Assembly: GCA_006937955.1 (NCBI GenBank)
Contig: SSNP01000040.1
Location: 1,009,622-1,073,621, forward strand
DNA: 64,000 nt
From: Pachypanchax playfairii
Taxonomy: Eukaryota > Chordata > Actinopteri > Cyprinodontiformes > Aplocheilidae
Direction of reading: 5' to 3'
Shown here in pieces: positions 49,978-61,800 of this stretch. The first letter of the stretch is position 1, and each line of letters starts with the position of its first letter. A program made the position numbers and the translations under genes. The notes beneath the pieces were generated by a model, which did no database searches, was not told the origin of the DNA, and saw nothing but the letters and a program-made list of their open reading frames with translations.

Positions 49978-52900
49978 TCATATTAAACCATCGTGCTCAA
50001 AGCTGGAAGGCATCAGAGAAAATGAAAAGGGACTAAACTTCACCCCCGTACCGCTGTAGAATTTATTCTGAAACTCCACCCTAAGAAAAAGACAAAAAGA
50101 TGTTAGAAAAAAACCCAGATGATTCAAAGACCTGTGACTCTGATAGTCACGTGCATGCTCACCAGTGCAATCGCAGGGCATGAAGGAACGCAGACAGACC
50201 CTCCATAATCAGGAGGATGGACACAGTGAGAACAGCAAACAGGCTAAACACTGGAACCAGGAATAAAACTCCCAGATGGGTGTCCATTCGCAGTCCCACT
50301 CTCATCACCATGGTCCAAAGCACCTCAGAAAGCTCTGTGAAGTCAGAAACACAGAGTTTCATATAAAAGAAAAGGAGTCTGTCGATGTCTTTTACACACA
50401 AAAACATCTGGAAAACAATAAAATCTGAATTTACAGAACTGGGAAAAAAATGTCTCTCCTCAGATTTACATGTGTCAGATCATCAAATACATTTAAATAT
50501 TAGAAAACCTGATTTCATACAAAATACACTTCCTAAATGATTTTATTTATTTATCATGGTAAATGTTATTTAAACCAACCTGGTCCTATGTGAGAAAAAA
50601 ACTGCCCTCTAAACCAAACGACTGGTTGTTTCACCTTCGACAACAACAACTGCAATCAAGCGTTTGTGATAACGTGAATCAAGTATCTCACTTTGCTGCG
50701 GAGGAATTTTGGTCTTCTCGTCTCTGCAGAACTGATTTAATTCATCCACACTGGTGGGTTTTCAATCCTTAAGATGCCACCGATCAGATCCATGTTCAGG
50801 TTCTGACTGGGTCACTTCAACAGAATGTTACAAACTGATGGCCTGATTTTCTGCCCCAGACCATCACCGCCACTACTACCACCATGTTTGACTGTAAGCA
50901 CTGATTTTCACCTCCCAGTGTCAATTACTTTTTTTCCTCATGTTCCTGAAAGGGGCAATTACTTATCCACACAGGGCCAGTTTGGTTTTAAGAGATCCAT
51001 TTTCAAAAACTTGTTTTTGAAAAATTTTTGACAAAAAACTAAAAATGGGGGAAAACCATCATACTCACGTGCGTGTGCCAAACTCAGAGCCCAGAGCCGC
51101 AGGTAGGATGCTGTGTTTGAGATGCAACCCAGGCAGTACTCTATAGTGTGAATGGCCTGATGAAGAAACTCATCTGCAAAGTTAAACTGTACCCAAAAAA
51201 AAANNNNNNNNNNAAAAAAAAAAAAAAAAAAAAAAAAACACACCAGAAACAAATCAGTAATGAATATCAACCACTGAGATGAAGAAGTTGAGGAGTAAAG
51301 AGTCTGACCTCCTCTGACAGGTGATCTCCACTACCAGAGAAATCACTGTGACTGCCACCCTCTTCCTCATCATGAGTCCTCAACAGGCAGAGCTCTTCAT
51401 CACTGTTTCTCCGAACACGCTCGTATCCCTACACACATACACACAAATACTTAGTGCTTATGAATATTTAAAATGAAAACTGACAGTCAATAGAACCAAA
51501 AACAGATGTACACAGAATATTAAAGGATGAAGAGACACAGATGACTGATGTGTCACATAAACCTGCGAGGAAAAAGAGTTTAATGGTACAAATCTATAAA
51601 CAAACGCTGTTCTCATAACAAGATCACTCAAAAAGTTCTGGATGGATTTTGATGGCATTTTCAGGAAAGGTCTGAAATGGTCCAAGGAAGAAGTGATTAG
51701 GTTTTTGGGGGTGATCCGGATCACCATCTGGATCCAGGAATGTTTTTAAAGGATTCTACATTATTGTGAGTAAGAGCTGTTTTGACATATCTGCATGTAA
51801 CTCCACAATAAATGATCCAGGTGCTTGTTAAAAAAAATACAGGGTGAGTTCCCAATAGACTCTACATGATACCAGGGATTGATCTGGATCAAGGATTGAT
51901 CTGGATCAAGGATTGATCTGGATCAAGGACCAATGTGGATCAAGAACTGAACTGGATCATTACAAAATTCCAGATACGTCGATCCATAAAAGAAAAAAGG
52001 AATCTTCAGATTTTTTAATCACTGCAAGAACAAATGATGGTATAAACCTGCAACAAACATCAACAGATAGTCGAGACTCTGACGTGTGGAACAGATTTGA
52101 TGTTCCTTCAAAAATTCTGGAGCTCAATCCAGAAGAAAACCACCATTACTGAATAACTACTGAACTAATCATGAGATCAATGTCACTCCAGATGTTTCAT
52201 GATCACTGAATCTGATAATGAAGACACAACAAAAGTCAGACTGTTATTTTTGGTGTAAATCACAATATGATGGAATTGAGGTGCTCGTTGGAGGTCTGAG
52301 CTCTCGGAGGGATTTTCTAGTTGATCATTTTTTTAAGAAAACAATCAGCTGGTTAAAATATTTTCAAAGCAGTCGGCTGTAAAAGCGAAGCAGACATTCT
52401 GTTTCTTATTATCTTAATGCTCATGAAAGACGACACGTCTTTGATTCTCACCCTGTACATTCCCAGGCGATTGTGTCCTCCATTCCTAAGCCAGCGGAGG
52501 TAGAGCGGTTTCCCCATGAGTAAAACAGGCACTGAAAGAACAGCTATGACCACCAGAAACACCTGTAGGCCCGTCTGAAGGGTGAGAAAGACATCTGCAA
52601 TTGAAGGATCTGCACCTTAAAGTAGATCAAAAGAAATGTGTTGTGAGAGAATGCACGGCGGTCTGTACCTGTCCCGGGTAGAGCGGCTGCACCGCGTCAC
52701 CCTGCATGAGGAACATGTTTATGAAGTGAATGAGGATGCTGGGAGCTTCTCTGGTGTCCTTTGCAGAGAACGCCAGCCACTTGTAGAAGATCATGAAGAC
52801 CAAATAGCCAAACAGGCACAACAGGAAGAGAAGTTCAGGCAGAAACACCAAATACAGGTTGTACTTCTTCCTGAAATATCTTTGGTTTACAGACAAAAAG

Positions 52901-53995
52901 AAATCAGATTAGCTCAAACAAAAACATTAGAAATGAGAGGCTTTTGTACAAAACAACAAATTGACAAATATTACTTACAGGTGATTGTAAGTGCTGAGAA
53001 TGACCCCAAAGCTCATGTGTATGATGCCCAATATCACCGACATCTTCATCTTATATGAGTTAAGAAACGTAAGGCGATTGGATGCCAAGTTCCAGATCTA
53101 CAACAGAAAAATGACAAAATATTATTTAAATCTATTCATGGTATCAAGGCGCCCTGATCAGACATCTGAATCCCTTCTGCTGACCAGTGGCTCAACTTCG
53201 AGCTCCCTTTAATTCCAAACTTTTTAGTAAACAACCCTTAGATAATACACAGAAGAGTGGAAAAGATTGGCCTTTTTTTTTTTTTTTTTACTTTCAGGAT
53301 CAGTAAAATATATCTAGTCTAAGCAATAACGAGGCCTCAATCTAGACAAACATGAACAAACGTATTTCTGTATGAACATTTGTGTAAAATCACCACAAGG
53401 ATGAGAAACAGAAAACAATAAACATGACCAGCATTTTCTACTCACTGGATCGATTCCCAGAGGATACGGTCCACGAAAAACTCCCGTGATGTTTGGATCC
53501 AGAGCCAGGAAACCATTTGCACTGACATCACCGTCCCTATAATAACAAACAATGAGCGTTTCTCACACGTGCTGCTGATATTTCTAGACAAGTGGCATAT
53601 TTGGCATTAGATACTCACTTCCATACTTTAGCATCAAACATGGCCTTCACACTCCAACCAGAACCAAAAACATTTAGAGACTTTGAGAAACAGTCGTTGT
53701 ATATTATACCGGTGTAGATGGAGAACAGGCCCATCATCAGAATGATGTAACGCCCCTCGAAGAACGTATTCCAGATCTGTCATCACACAAACATTTTACA
53801 AAAACATGCTGCTACCCACTCAGATCAGATTTTGGGCGAGTATCAAGTTCGTCACCTCATTCCTGGTGTTTTTAAGTTTGCGGTTGTTTTCATACAACAC
53901 CATCCAGGCAGCAAACAGAGCCATTAGAACTCCATGACCGAGGTCCCCAAACATCACGGCGAACAGAAACGGAAAAGTTATGACCGTAAACGGCG
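49978..53995 (-). CDS. atp6v0a2: atp6v0a2 exons 11-20: membrane half with essential arginines
   Basis: These exons encode the eight-helix membrane domain. It starts at FTVITFPFLFAVMFGDLGHG (exon 11) and continues with FFEGRYIILMMGLFSIYTG (exon 12), YLVFLPELLFLLCLFGYL (exon 15) and FLVVIAVLSVPVLL (exon 16). Exon 18 holds ASYLRLWALSLAHA; its Arg (residue 750) aligns with the proton-channel arginine R735 of yeast Vph1. Exon 19 holds HALRLHW; its Arg (814) aligns with Vph1 R799. Both are intact, so the subunit should be functional. Exon 17 encodes an acidic loop (THDEEEGGSHSD). Exon 20 ends at a TGA (49978-49980). Confidence 0.93.
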
Positions 53996-56900
53996 CTAAA
54001 AATAAGAAAAATATATTTAAAAATTATGAGCTTAAAATTTAGAATGGATAAACATAAAATTATAATCCATTTTCAGATGACAGAAAAACACCAACACTAA
54101 TTAGACTTTGGAGACATCTTGTGAGTTATCAATAGAAGATTGTTGAACAACACCAGTGAAATTGAATGTTCATTTTGAGTTTCGCTGTCCCTTTTCCTCA
54201 CAGTTAAAACATGCTGATGCATTTCATTTAGTTTTTAGTTTTATTTGGTGCATTTTGCATTTTGAAACAATAACAAGCACAACAGCCTGGAAACAGAGAC
54301 TCACCAGGGTTTACCTCCCTGTAGGAGCACACGCCGTAGGCATCCACAATGTTCTGGAAACCAGAGGTAAATTTGTTGGTCCTTATGAGGGTAGGGGGCG
54401 TGTCACTGGTGGGAATACGATTGACAAAGGAGGGAACAGTCGCACCACTTTTCCTCTGAAATAATAATGTGAAAACCTTTCAATTAGTGAGAAAAAAATA
54501 TAGCAGAAGTCCAAATTTATCAAAAAGAGATAAAAACCTATTTCATTTAGTCATCACATTACAAAACCCTCAGAGCAAAGAACTGGATGTGGGTTTTTAC
54601 TCTAAATCTGTCCGCGTCAGTCAGAAAACAGAATATGAGCAGTTATTTTTAGGTTTTCTCACCGATCCATCCTCCAGAGCTCTCCGGAGTTCTGGAATGT
54701 CATTGACGGGACACCACACCTCAGCAATTAGGCACTTATTAGTCACATCAAAACTACACAGGTTCAGAATGTAGTATATGGCCTTCATTTTCTTGACCTG
54801 GACCACCCAGGTATAGACCGACTCCGAGGCCCTGATCAGGACCTGTTTCAGGTAGTCCTCTGTCCTGTGAAGCACCTGGACACAGAAGCAGAATGTTTAG
54901 GAATCAGAATGAGGTGATAAATACAAAAAGCTGACAGAAGACAAGGGAGAAAAGGCACGTGATGAAAAAGAGTCTAAAAGGAGAAAAAAAAACAAAAAAA
55001 TACGTTGGTAACATTAAACTGAGACTTCCTGTTGATCATGTGATACAAGAGTTGAAGCCAAGTCACAGCAACCACATGACTCCAGAGTAAAACAATACAC
55101 AGAGAAACTCATCTGAACCACCACAAGAACAAACAAACTCCTTTTCTACAGTTTCATTCCTGCTCTTTGAACATTAAAGAACTTTTAATATACTCAAATC
55201 ATTTTCACAACAAATTAAAAAGCTCAAGATCAATGTTTTAAATGATGCAGGACGTACCGTGTGCAGATCCTGAATACGAGTTTTTAGTCCTTCCACCACG
55301 TCGTTCCTCTCTTCATTGCTACTGGGATACGGATACAAGTGGCAGTGGTAGCTAAAAAGGAAACAAGTGTTTAAAAAGGAAGTATCTACAACTTCAACTA
55401 CGCCAATAAAAACAGTTTAATGAGTGAAATGTTTACCAATCGCAGATCTTCTTCACTTTTTGGCCTATTTGATCTCCCCAGTAGGAGATGAGGAACACCA
55501 CACTTTTGGTTGACTCACCCTGCAGACAGACAAACAACATGAGTTAATTTTTGAAAGAACGAAGCTTCAAAGTTAAAAAAAAATGTTTATCCAAATTGAA
55601 CAACATTTTTATGAACAAAGAGCCAAAAAACGTGTATATTTTCTTTTCTTCGTTTCTTATAATCAGTACATTGTGAATCTGTAAAAGCAGGATTCAGTAA
55701 AGTTCCACTGATGATGCAACCTCACATACACACCTGTTGTTTTAACACAGGAAACTGATAATCTAATTAATACTGTTTGTCACAATGGAGGAAAAACTAG
55801 ATATTAAACTTGAGTACAAATCATTGTCTCTGTGAGCTATGTGGAAACCTACTGTGTCGGGATCTTCTAGATACTCTTCAACCTCTGCGGAGCTGAGGAT
55901 GGTGTAACCTTTACAAACTCTCCACAGCATTCGCTCAAAAGCCTCAATCTTTGACCTCTGAATCAGCCCAGAAATAAAACTGTAACAGCAAACAGGAAGA
56001 CGGGTGTCAAATCAAGCAACTTCCAGATGAGAAATAACAGCAACATCCAAATGTTATAGAGATTATTACTGAAAAAAGAAAGTGTCTGAATAATCAAATT
56101 CAGAAAAAGAGTTAATGATTGTTGCAAATACATCACTGAGCAAATTATTGTTTTTGTCTCCATTTAATTTGTAACTGTTTGTTGGATGTTTGACTGATAT
56201 TTAAACTCTCTAATAGCTTATAAACTTTTAGTTTTTAAATGTGCTCATGCAGTGATTTTCCTTTTCTTAAACACCCTGAACACACATCATTGGTTTTATT
56301 CTCCTCAATAACTCATGTTGGTGAACTGAAAACATCACTAAAAACCTGTCAGTAAATCTGAACCCTTAAGGACTTCATTTATTGATGTAAACATAGATGA
56401 GTTTGAAACTATTTTACAAAAATAAAAGGCTGTGAAAACACTGAACTGTGAAGAGTGTTGGTGCAGAACTGACCCCAGTTTAGCTCCAAGCCTCTGCATG
56501 CTGCTGTAGTCCATTCTTGTGTCTTTTTCTAAAAAGGGAAACTCCTCATACTGAACTTGCAGTGGCTCTCTCTAAAAGTCAAATACAAGATGAAGGAGAT
56601 CAGGAAGCGCATCAAAATCTAATATAAAAAAGGAACTGTGTTGATTTCACATCATGGAAAAAAGTGATTGAATTAAAGACCTCAGTAGTTCTCTGAACAA
56701 AGTTACGAGTGATGCGAAGCATGTGTGTGTACTCTGTCAGCTCCAGCAGATTCTTCTGCAGCTTTTCTTTGTTTCTGGTGACTTCACCTAGTTCAACCTC
56801 GAATCTCTGCAGCTGCTCCTGTGAAGAAATGTATGTGTAACAAACATAAACAGCAAAGACAGTAATAACAATCATCAGCAAGTAGCTTACCATTATAGTC

Positions 56901-57801
56901 ATGATATGTTTGGGTGAAGGAGCCACAGGATTCATATCTCTTTCTGGCAGAGAAATATCTGCTTTCTTAATTTCTCTCAGAAGGTATCCTGTTGAAAAAG
57001 ATTACATTTTGTTTTTATGACACAAACACAGCGTCTGAATGTTTCCAAGCTTCCAAATTCCATGGCTATCTTGTGAATAACTTGCACGAAACCCAAGACT
57101 GATGGTGTGTTTTTCTTCTAAATCTAATAAACTAGAGTTTAGTTAACCAAAGGAAGCAGTTTGTTCAATCAAATCTAAAACCACCTGACAGCTCTCATGA
57201 CAGTAGGGTCACAGCTCACTAAACTCTTCTGTGAATAGACCTGCTGTGGCCTTGTGTATTTACCATCTTCAATTTGTTACTATGTGCTTCTTCTTACCCA
57301 GAATCCTCTCCATCTCTTCACATTTTTTGATCTCGCTGACGTGTTTTCGCTGGAAGGTGTTCACACTAGGATTGAGCTAAAAGTGATGCAGAAAAGTCCA
57401 CGAGTCAGTTGCAGCATTCATTCATGCATGCAACTATCATTATTGTGTCAGTGTCAAACATGTTGATATCATCAATTAATTCTTAAAACAAACAGTGAGT
57501 CTATGTACAGATCTGATCTGATGGATGTGCATGACTGTCAGGTTTTATCTGACACTATCATGTTTCCTTGCTATAGCAGCGTCCATGTGTTTAGTTAATA
57601 TAAGTTTTGTTAAACTCAGCAACAACCTTTAAAAGTGGGCCGTGGGTGTGTTTAAAGTGAGTTGGAGTAAAACTGGGGACTTACGTCTCTGAACTCCACC
57701 AGTCCTAGTTCTCCCAGTTCACTGATACAGTCGTATGCGGACCCAGACTGCAGAAACAGCTGGGCCAGACACATCTCTTCCCCTCGGAGCAGAGAGCCCA
57801 T
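49978..57801 (-). CDS. atp6v0a2: atp6v0a2: V-type proton ATPase 116-kDa subunit a2, complete
   Basis: This is the a subunit of the membrane V0 sector, which forms the two proton half-channels of the vacuolar ATPase. The a2 isoform acts in the Golgi and endosomes. Exons (minus): 57685-57801, 57298-57376, 56891-56988, 56681-56818, 56474-56571, 55853-55979, 55437-55519, 55258-55351, 54663-54875, 54305-54455, 53856-53995, 53619-53776, 53446-53536, 52979-53097, 52669-52879, 52452-52574, 51309-51428, 51069-51186, 50163-50334, 49978-50080. They join in phase to 850 aa, close to the human 856. The start MGSLLRGEEMCLAQLFLQ is chosen over an upstream in-frame ATG at 57840 because it matches the family N-terminus. 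Isoform a2 is called from CSFDVTNKCLIAEVWCP and the linkage to tctn2. Fish may have two a2 copies, and I cannot tell which this is. Confidence 0.95.
51194..51238. other. Assembly gap inside an A homopolymer
   Basis: Ten Ns (51204-51213) break a run of A bases next to the acceptor of atp6v0a2 exon 18 (exon begins 51186 on minus). On the minus strand the run is the polypyrimidine tract. It is a placeholder gap, and its true length is unknown. Confidence 0.9.
51876..51960. repeat. 17-bp minisatellite, five units
   Basis: Five tandem units of the form GGATTGATCTGGATCAA lie in atp6v0a2 intron 16. The first three are identical or nearly so. The last two have diverged (GGACCAATGTGGATCAA, GAACTGAACTGGATCAT). 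Confidence 0.9.
54305..57801 (-). CDS. atp6v0a2: atp6v0a2 exons 1-10: cytosolic N-terminal half
   Basis: Residues 1 to about 399 form the cytosolic arm, which contacts the V1 peripheral stalk. Visible landmarks are FQRKHVSEIKKCEEMERIL (exon 2), the coiled coil NKEKLQKNLLELTEYTHMLR (exon 4), MDYSSMQRLGAKLG (exon 5), MLWRVCKGYTI (exon 6), CYHCHLYPYP (exon 8) and VKKMKAIYYILNLCSFDVTN (exon 9). Exon 4 ends in a weak GTCTTT donor, although the phase to exon 5 is right. Exon 10 ends with FQNIVDAYGV.CSYREVNP, just before the first membrane segment. Confidence 0.93.
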
Positions 57802-58845
57802 CTTTCCGTCACAACAGGCTCGGATATTTCCTCGTTCCAACAGGTGACGTTTCTGTGAGGTATATGTCGTCGGTCAGGCTCTTCCTCGCCTCTTCATGAC
57901 TCGGCTCAGGTAATAAAACAATAGTTGACTTGCACAACACTGAATTTACATACCTTCGGTCGCAGCAGCGGCTGTTCCAGTTAGCGAGCTAATTTGTTAG
58001 CTTGATAAGCCGTGTACCTGTTTTAAATTAAATTTCGCTTTTTAAAGTTTGTTTATATAAAAAATATAGGCTCGCGTGCCTTATCTTGAAGTACTGAGCG
58101 ACGTCTTTTCACATTTTATAAAGTTTAAGTGGAGCGTTTGCTATCTCCGTGACTCTCCACGTCACTTTACTTCGAGTCCGGTCAACTTCCAGAAGAACGT
58201 TTGGACCAATCAGAGCCGCCGGCTGGAGTCTGCGCACTGCGAGTTACATGCTGCTGCTTTTAAACCCTCATCTTTGTCTGAAGACAAACAGTTACCCTAA
58301 TTTATTACACTGTATCTCCCACCTTAATATATGTTTAAAATGTTATTAGTTAAAGACAAAGAATTTTTTTAGACCCTTTCTGACCCGTATGTTTTTCTTT
58401 TTTAGGATTTAGCCCCTATTAGTGAGACGAAGTATGTGTGTGGCTATTTATTTCAACATTAGTTTTATATTTGTGCATCAAAACAGAACACCAGTGAGCT
58501 GTTAAAAATTAGTTATTAAATAAAGCTTATCTCTTTGCAGATGTAAAAACGTTTGGAATTTTGTGTCTTTGTCTTCCAGGAATAAAAATGTGTTTACAGT
58601 TGTAAATATAAATGACTTCACAGAAATTCATATAAAAAAATGTTTTTATTTCAAAATCTGAAAATATCACAACTATTAAATTAGAAAAACACAAACATAT
58701 AAACTATAAAAATATGTACCTTTTTCAATTGAAAATTCTGTAAAGACATTTCACACTGACAATCAAATATACCAAGTTTGTCCATCTTCCTTTCTCTGTC
58801 TGAAAATCCTCCTTAATTTCTTTTCTAAACATCTTCAAAAGAGTT
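57802..58845 (-). promoter_or_regulatory. tctn2-atp6v0a2 spacer with atp6v0a2 promoter and tctn2 3' UTR
   Basis: About 1.0 kb separates the tctn2 stop from the atp6v0a2 start. The tctn2 side carries an AATAAA at 58645-58650. The atp6v0a2 side is richer in GC and CpG and includes a CCAATCAG motif at 58206-58213, with no TATA box, typical of a housekeeping promoter. The exact start site is not visible. Confidence 0.5.
58645..58650 (-). terminator. Polyadenylation signal of tctn2
   Basis: AATAAA on the minus strand lies about 200 nt past the tctn2 stop codon at 58846. A T-rich tract follows. This is the normal position for a vertebrate gene. Confidence 0.65.
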
Positions 58846-61800
58846 TTAAAGGGAGGCATTGTGCCATGCCTGTCTGATTTGTCTCCATGGAGTTCCGAGG
58901 ATCGAAGCAGTGATAAACATGAAAACCAATATCATGCCTTTAGCCAGCGCCTGAGAATAAGGCTCACCTGTGACAGAGACAGATAAAATAAGGGACAACT
59001 GTGGTACAGTGATTTTTTTTCAACACTGGGATTCAAACTTCTATTTAAACACAGTATGCTAAACATTCAAAGTAACATTAACTATGCAAATTTAATTTTT
59101 TTTTTCAAAATAATCAATAATATGGCCCCTCCACCACTTAAAAAAATTGGTACAAAGCAGATTTTTCTATGTGATTAATGTTGTTGTACATCGTCCCAAT
59201 AAATAAACTTAATGTTATCTTAATGTTAACTTTTTCTCTTGAATGCTGATAATTCCTAACGCTTCTACAACATTTATGATATTATTATATAATTAGAAAT
59301 AATTGTCTTTTATAAGATGATTGGAAAAAGGAATGTGTAGGTCTTTGGGATTAGATAAATCCCTACCTGTATAATATTTGGTGAAGGGAAAGGCAAGTTC
59401 AGGCCAACACACATCATTCCTGTTACAGTCATATTCTGTAAAGTTGATCTGAAACCTACAAAAAAATAAGAATCACTCTCAGTGTTAGTAGCTCAAACAT
59501 GACAAATTTATTGATCTGGCCAAAACTGTCTTCTTAAGAGCTGTGGAAGTGTTGCAGCACCTGCTTTTGGGCGGCCCTGTGTTGACGGGAACGTCGATAA
59601 ACGTGACTGAGGAGGTGATGGGGAACAACTGCATTTCCTCTGGGTCCTCACATGAAGAGATGTCACCTCCTCCACATTCAAGTGTCCAATTGGTCAAGCT
59701 ATAACTAAAAAAAAAAAACAGAAATACATTGTTTAAAACTCAAAATCATGTGTGACATTAACAGGAATTAGGTTATATGGTGACTTTCAGAGAGCAGTCT
59801 TTGTTACCACAATGTCTGATGCACACCTGACCAGCAAAGCACGGATTTCTTTTTGAGGAACACCATCTATCACACCTGTGGTAAGAGTCCAAACCTGGAT
59901 GTGTTGGTGGGATGGAACACCAACGCATGTGCTTGTGGTGTTTATATCTGTGACTGAATTCAGTGTCACAACTAGAATTAATGAAAATAAAATTTAGTTA
60001 CAACAAGGAAAACATTTGAAGCACAGACACTGTGGGATTTATTTCACAAATATAAATAACAAATCTAAAGTTAATGAATAAAAAAAGGAAAGAAATTGAT
60101 TCCCTGCACCATCTACTCACAGCTTATATTTATCCAGCTTGTCATAGTCGAGAAATCTGGGTTTCCACGCTTTGCTACATGTGTGGCTGTTATCAGAGCT
60201 TCCTGTAGATTACTAACCATCTCTCTAAAAGGTAAAAAAAAAATATATATATATATATTTATATATCTGTAACATATGAATACACAGTGCAGTTTTCAGT
60301 ATTTACCAAGGCACTGACCTGAGAAGATTACACTGAGATAGATTCTGTTGACTGATCAGCAGAAGGCAGCCTGAAGTGGAATTTTCCCCAAAAAGAACTG
60401 GTTTCTTCTGAGCGGTGGAACAGAGTCCGTCACTCACTAATGACCAGATAAAAAAAGTGTTAGATGAAATACAATGACACCATGTGCAGCAATCCAGGAG
60501 CAAATCACAGGCTTTACCTGGTTTCCAGATATTGATTAACGTCTTCTGTATCAAGTCAGTGTTGTTGCCTGCAGTACCACCAATAACAGGCCTTCCCACT
60601 TGATAACCTGTGATTTCAAGTTAATGTGAATTTTCCCCTATGATAGTGTTTCTTTAAATGTTTAATCTCTTCCTCTTACCTGGGTTGCCTGAGTTGGGCT
60701 CCGGCATGACTTCTCTGTTTAGAAACACGGCAGAATATCTTGTTGTTAACGCCACTGTTTAAAGAAGGATAAACAATATTAGTAAACAATGCAAGGAGTG
60801 AATCTACTGCCTTTGAATGGTGATCTTCAGTTTTACGAGAAGACGTTAACAGGTGCTCACCAGTTTGGTTTGAGTCGATGTTTCCAACAGTACGTGTCAG
60901 TTTGATACCTGTGATGCCGTTTCCTTTCCAGTAGAATATGTAATCCAGCGCTAAGGTCACATTTTGACACTCCAGCCTCTCAACTTTAGATAATATAAAC
61001 ACATTTCACTATTAATTTAACCAGTTAAGCTGCTTCAATTATAATTTGTTGAAACATACATACATGTAGAATCAACTGCACTGTTTTCAGAGATGAACAA
61101 ACTCAAATCAGGGGCCACAACATCAGTTACATTCACCATCACAAGCCCTGTGGAAAAGAATTACAAGTCACAGGCATTTAAAACGTTTCCAAACACATAA
61201 ACACACTCCTTGTTAGAACGTAAAACTCACCTCTGTGTCCACTTACTACTTCAGCGCTCAGATCTGTCAGTGGTGTTTGAAAGGGAGCTCCAGTTGGACA
61301 GGAGCGGAGAAGTGTTACACACTGGACTTTAAAATCTTTCAGAAATGCTACAGGAGCTCCGTTGATGCATTGACTGAAGACCATCTGTCAAACAAAAACA
61401 TACCGTGTGCTTTAGTTGTTACAGTTTACAGAAATATATTTATAATAAATTTAAAAATCATAATAAGAAACAACAACATGCATGCAACTAACCTGAGGAA
61501 TAGTGAAGTACTGGCCATTTGATGTGACAATCGGACTTCCCTGAATATATAAACTAACTGGTTCTGGAGCAGATGGCACAGGCTTTTGGAAGGATGGTCC
61601 AGGATAAGATGTACTAAGAAGGTGAGACACCAAAATATACACAATGAATACGAGACATAAAACCACTGAATGAAATGATATGATTGACAACCTGTGTGTA
61701 AAATAATTTCTCACACTGTGTGTCCCTGATAAAAAAGACCAAGGTAAGGGTTGTTTTCTGGGGGAGAATTGACACATAAAAATGGAAACCAGTCTGGGGT

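Noticed and set aside
49978..57801. Naming the V-ATPase gene as the a1, a3 or a4 isoform
   Set aside because: N-terminal and mid-region motifs match a2, and tctn2 is adjacent as in human.
57802..57840. Upstream in-frame ATG giving 13 extra residues to atp6v0a2
   Set aside because: The family N-terminus begins at MGSL. The added residues (MERGNIRACCDGK) have no counterpart, though translation from it cannot be excluded.
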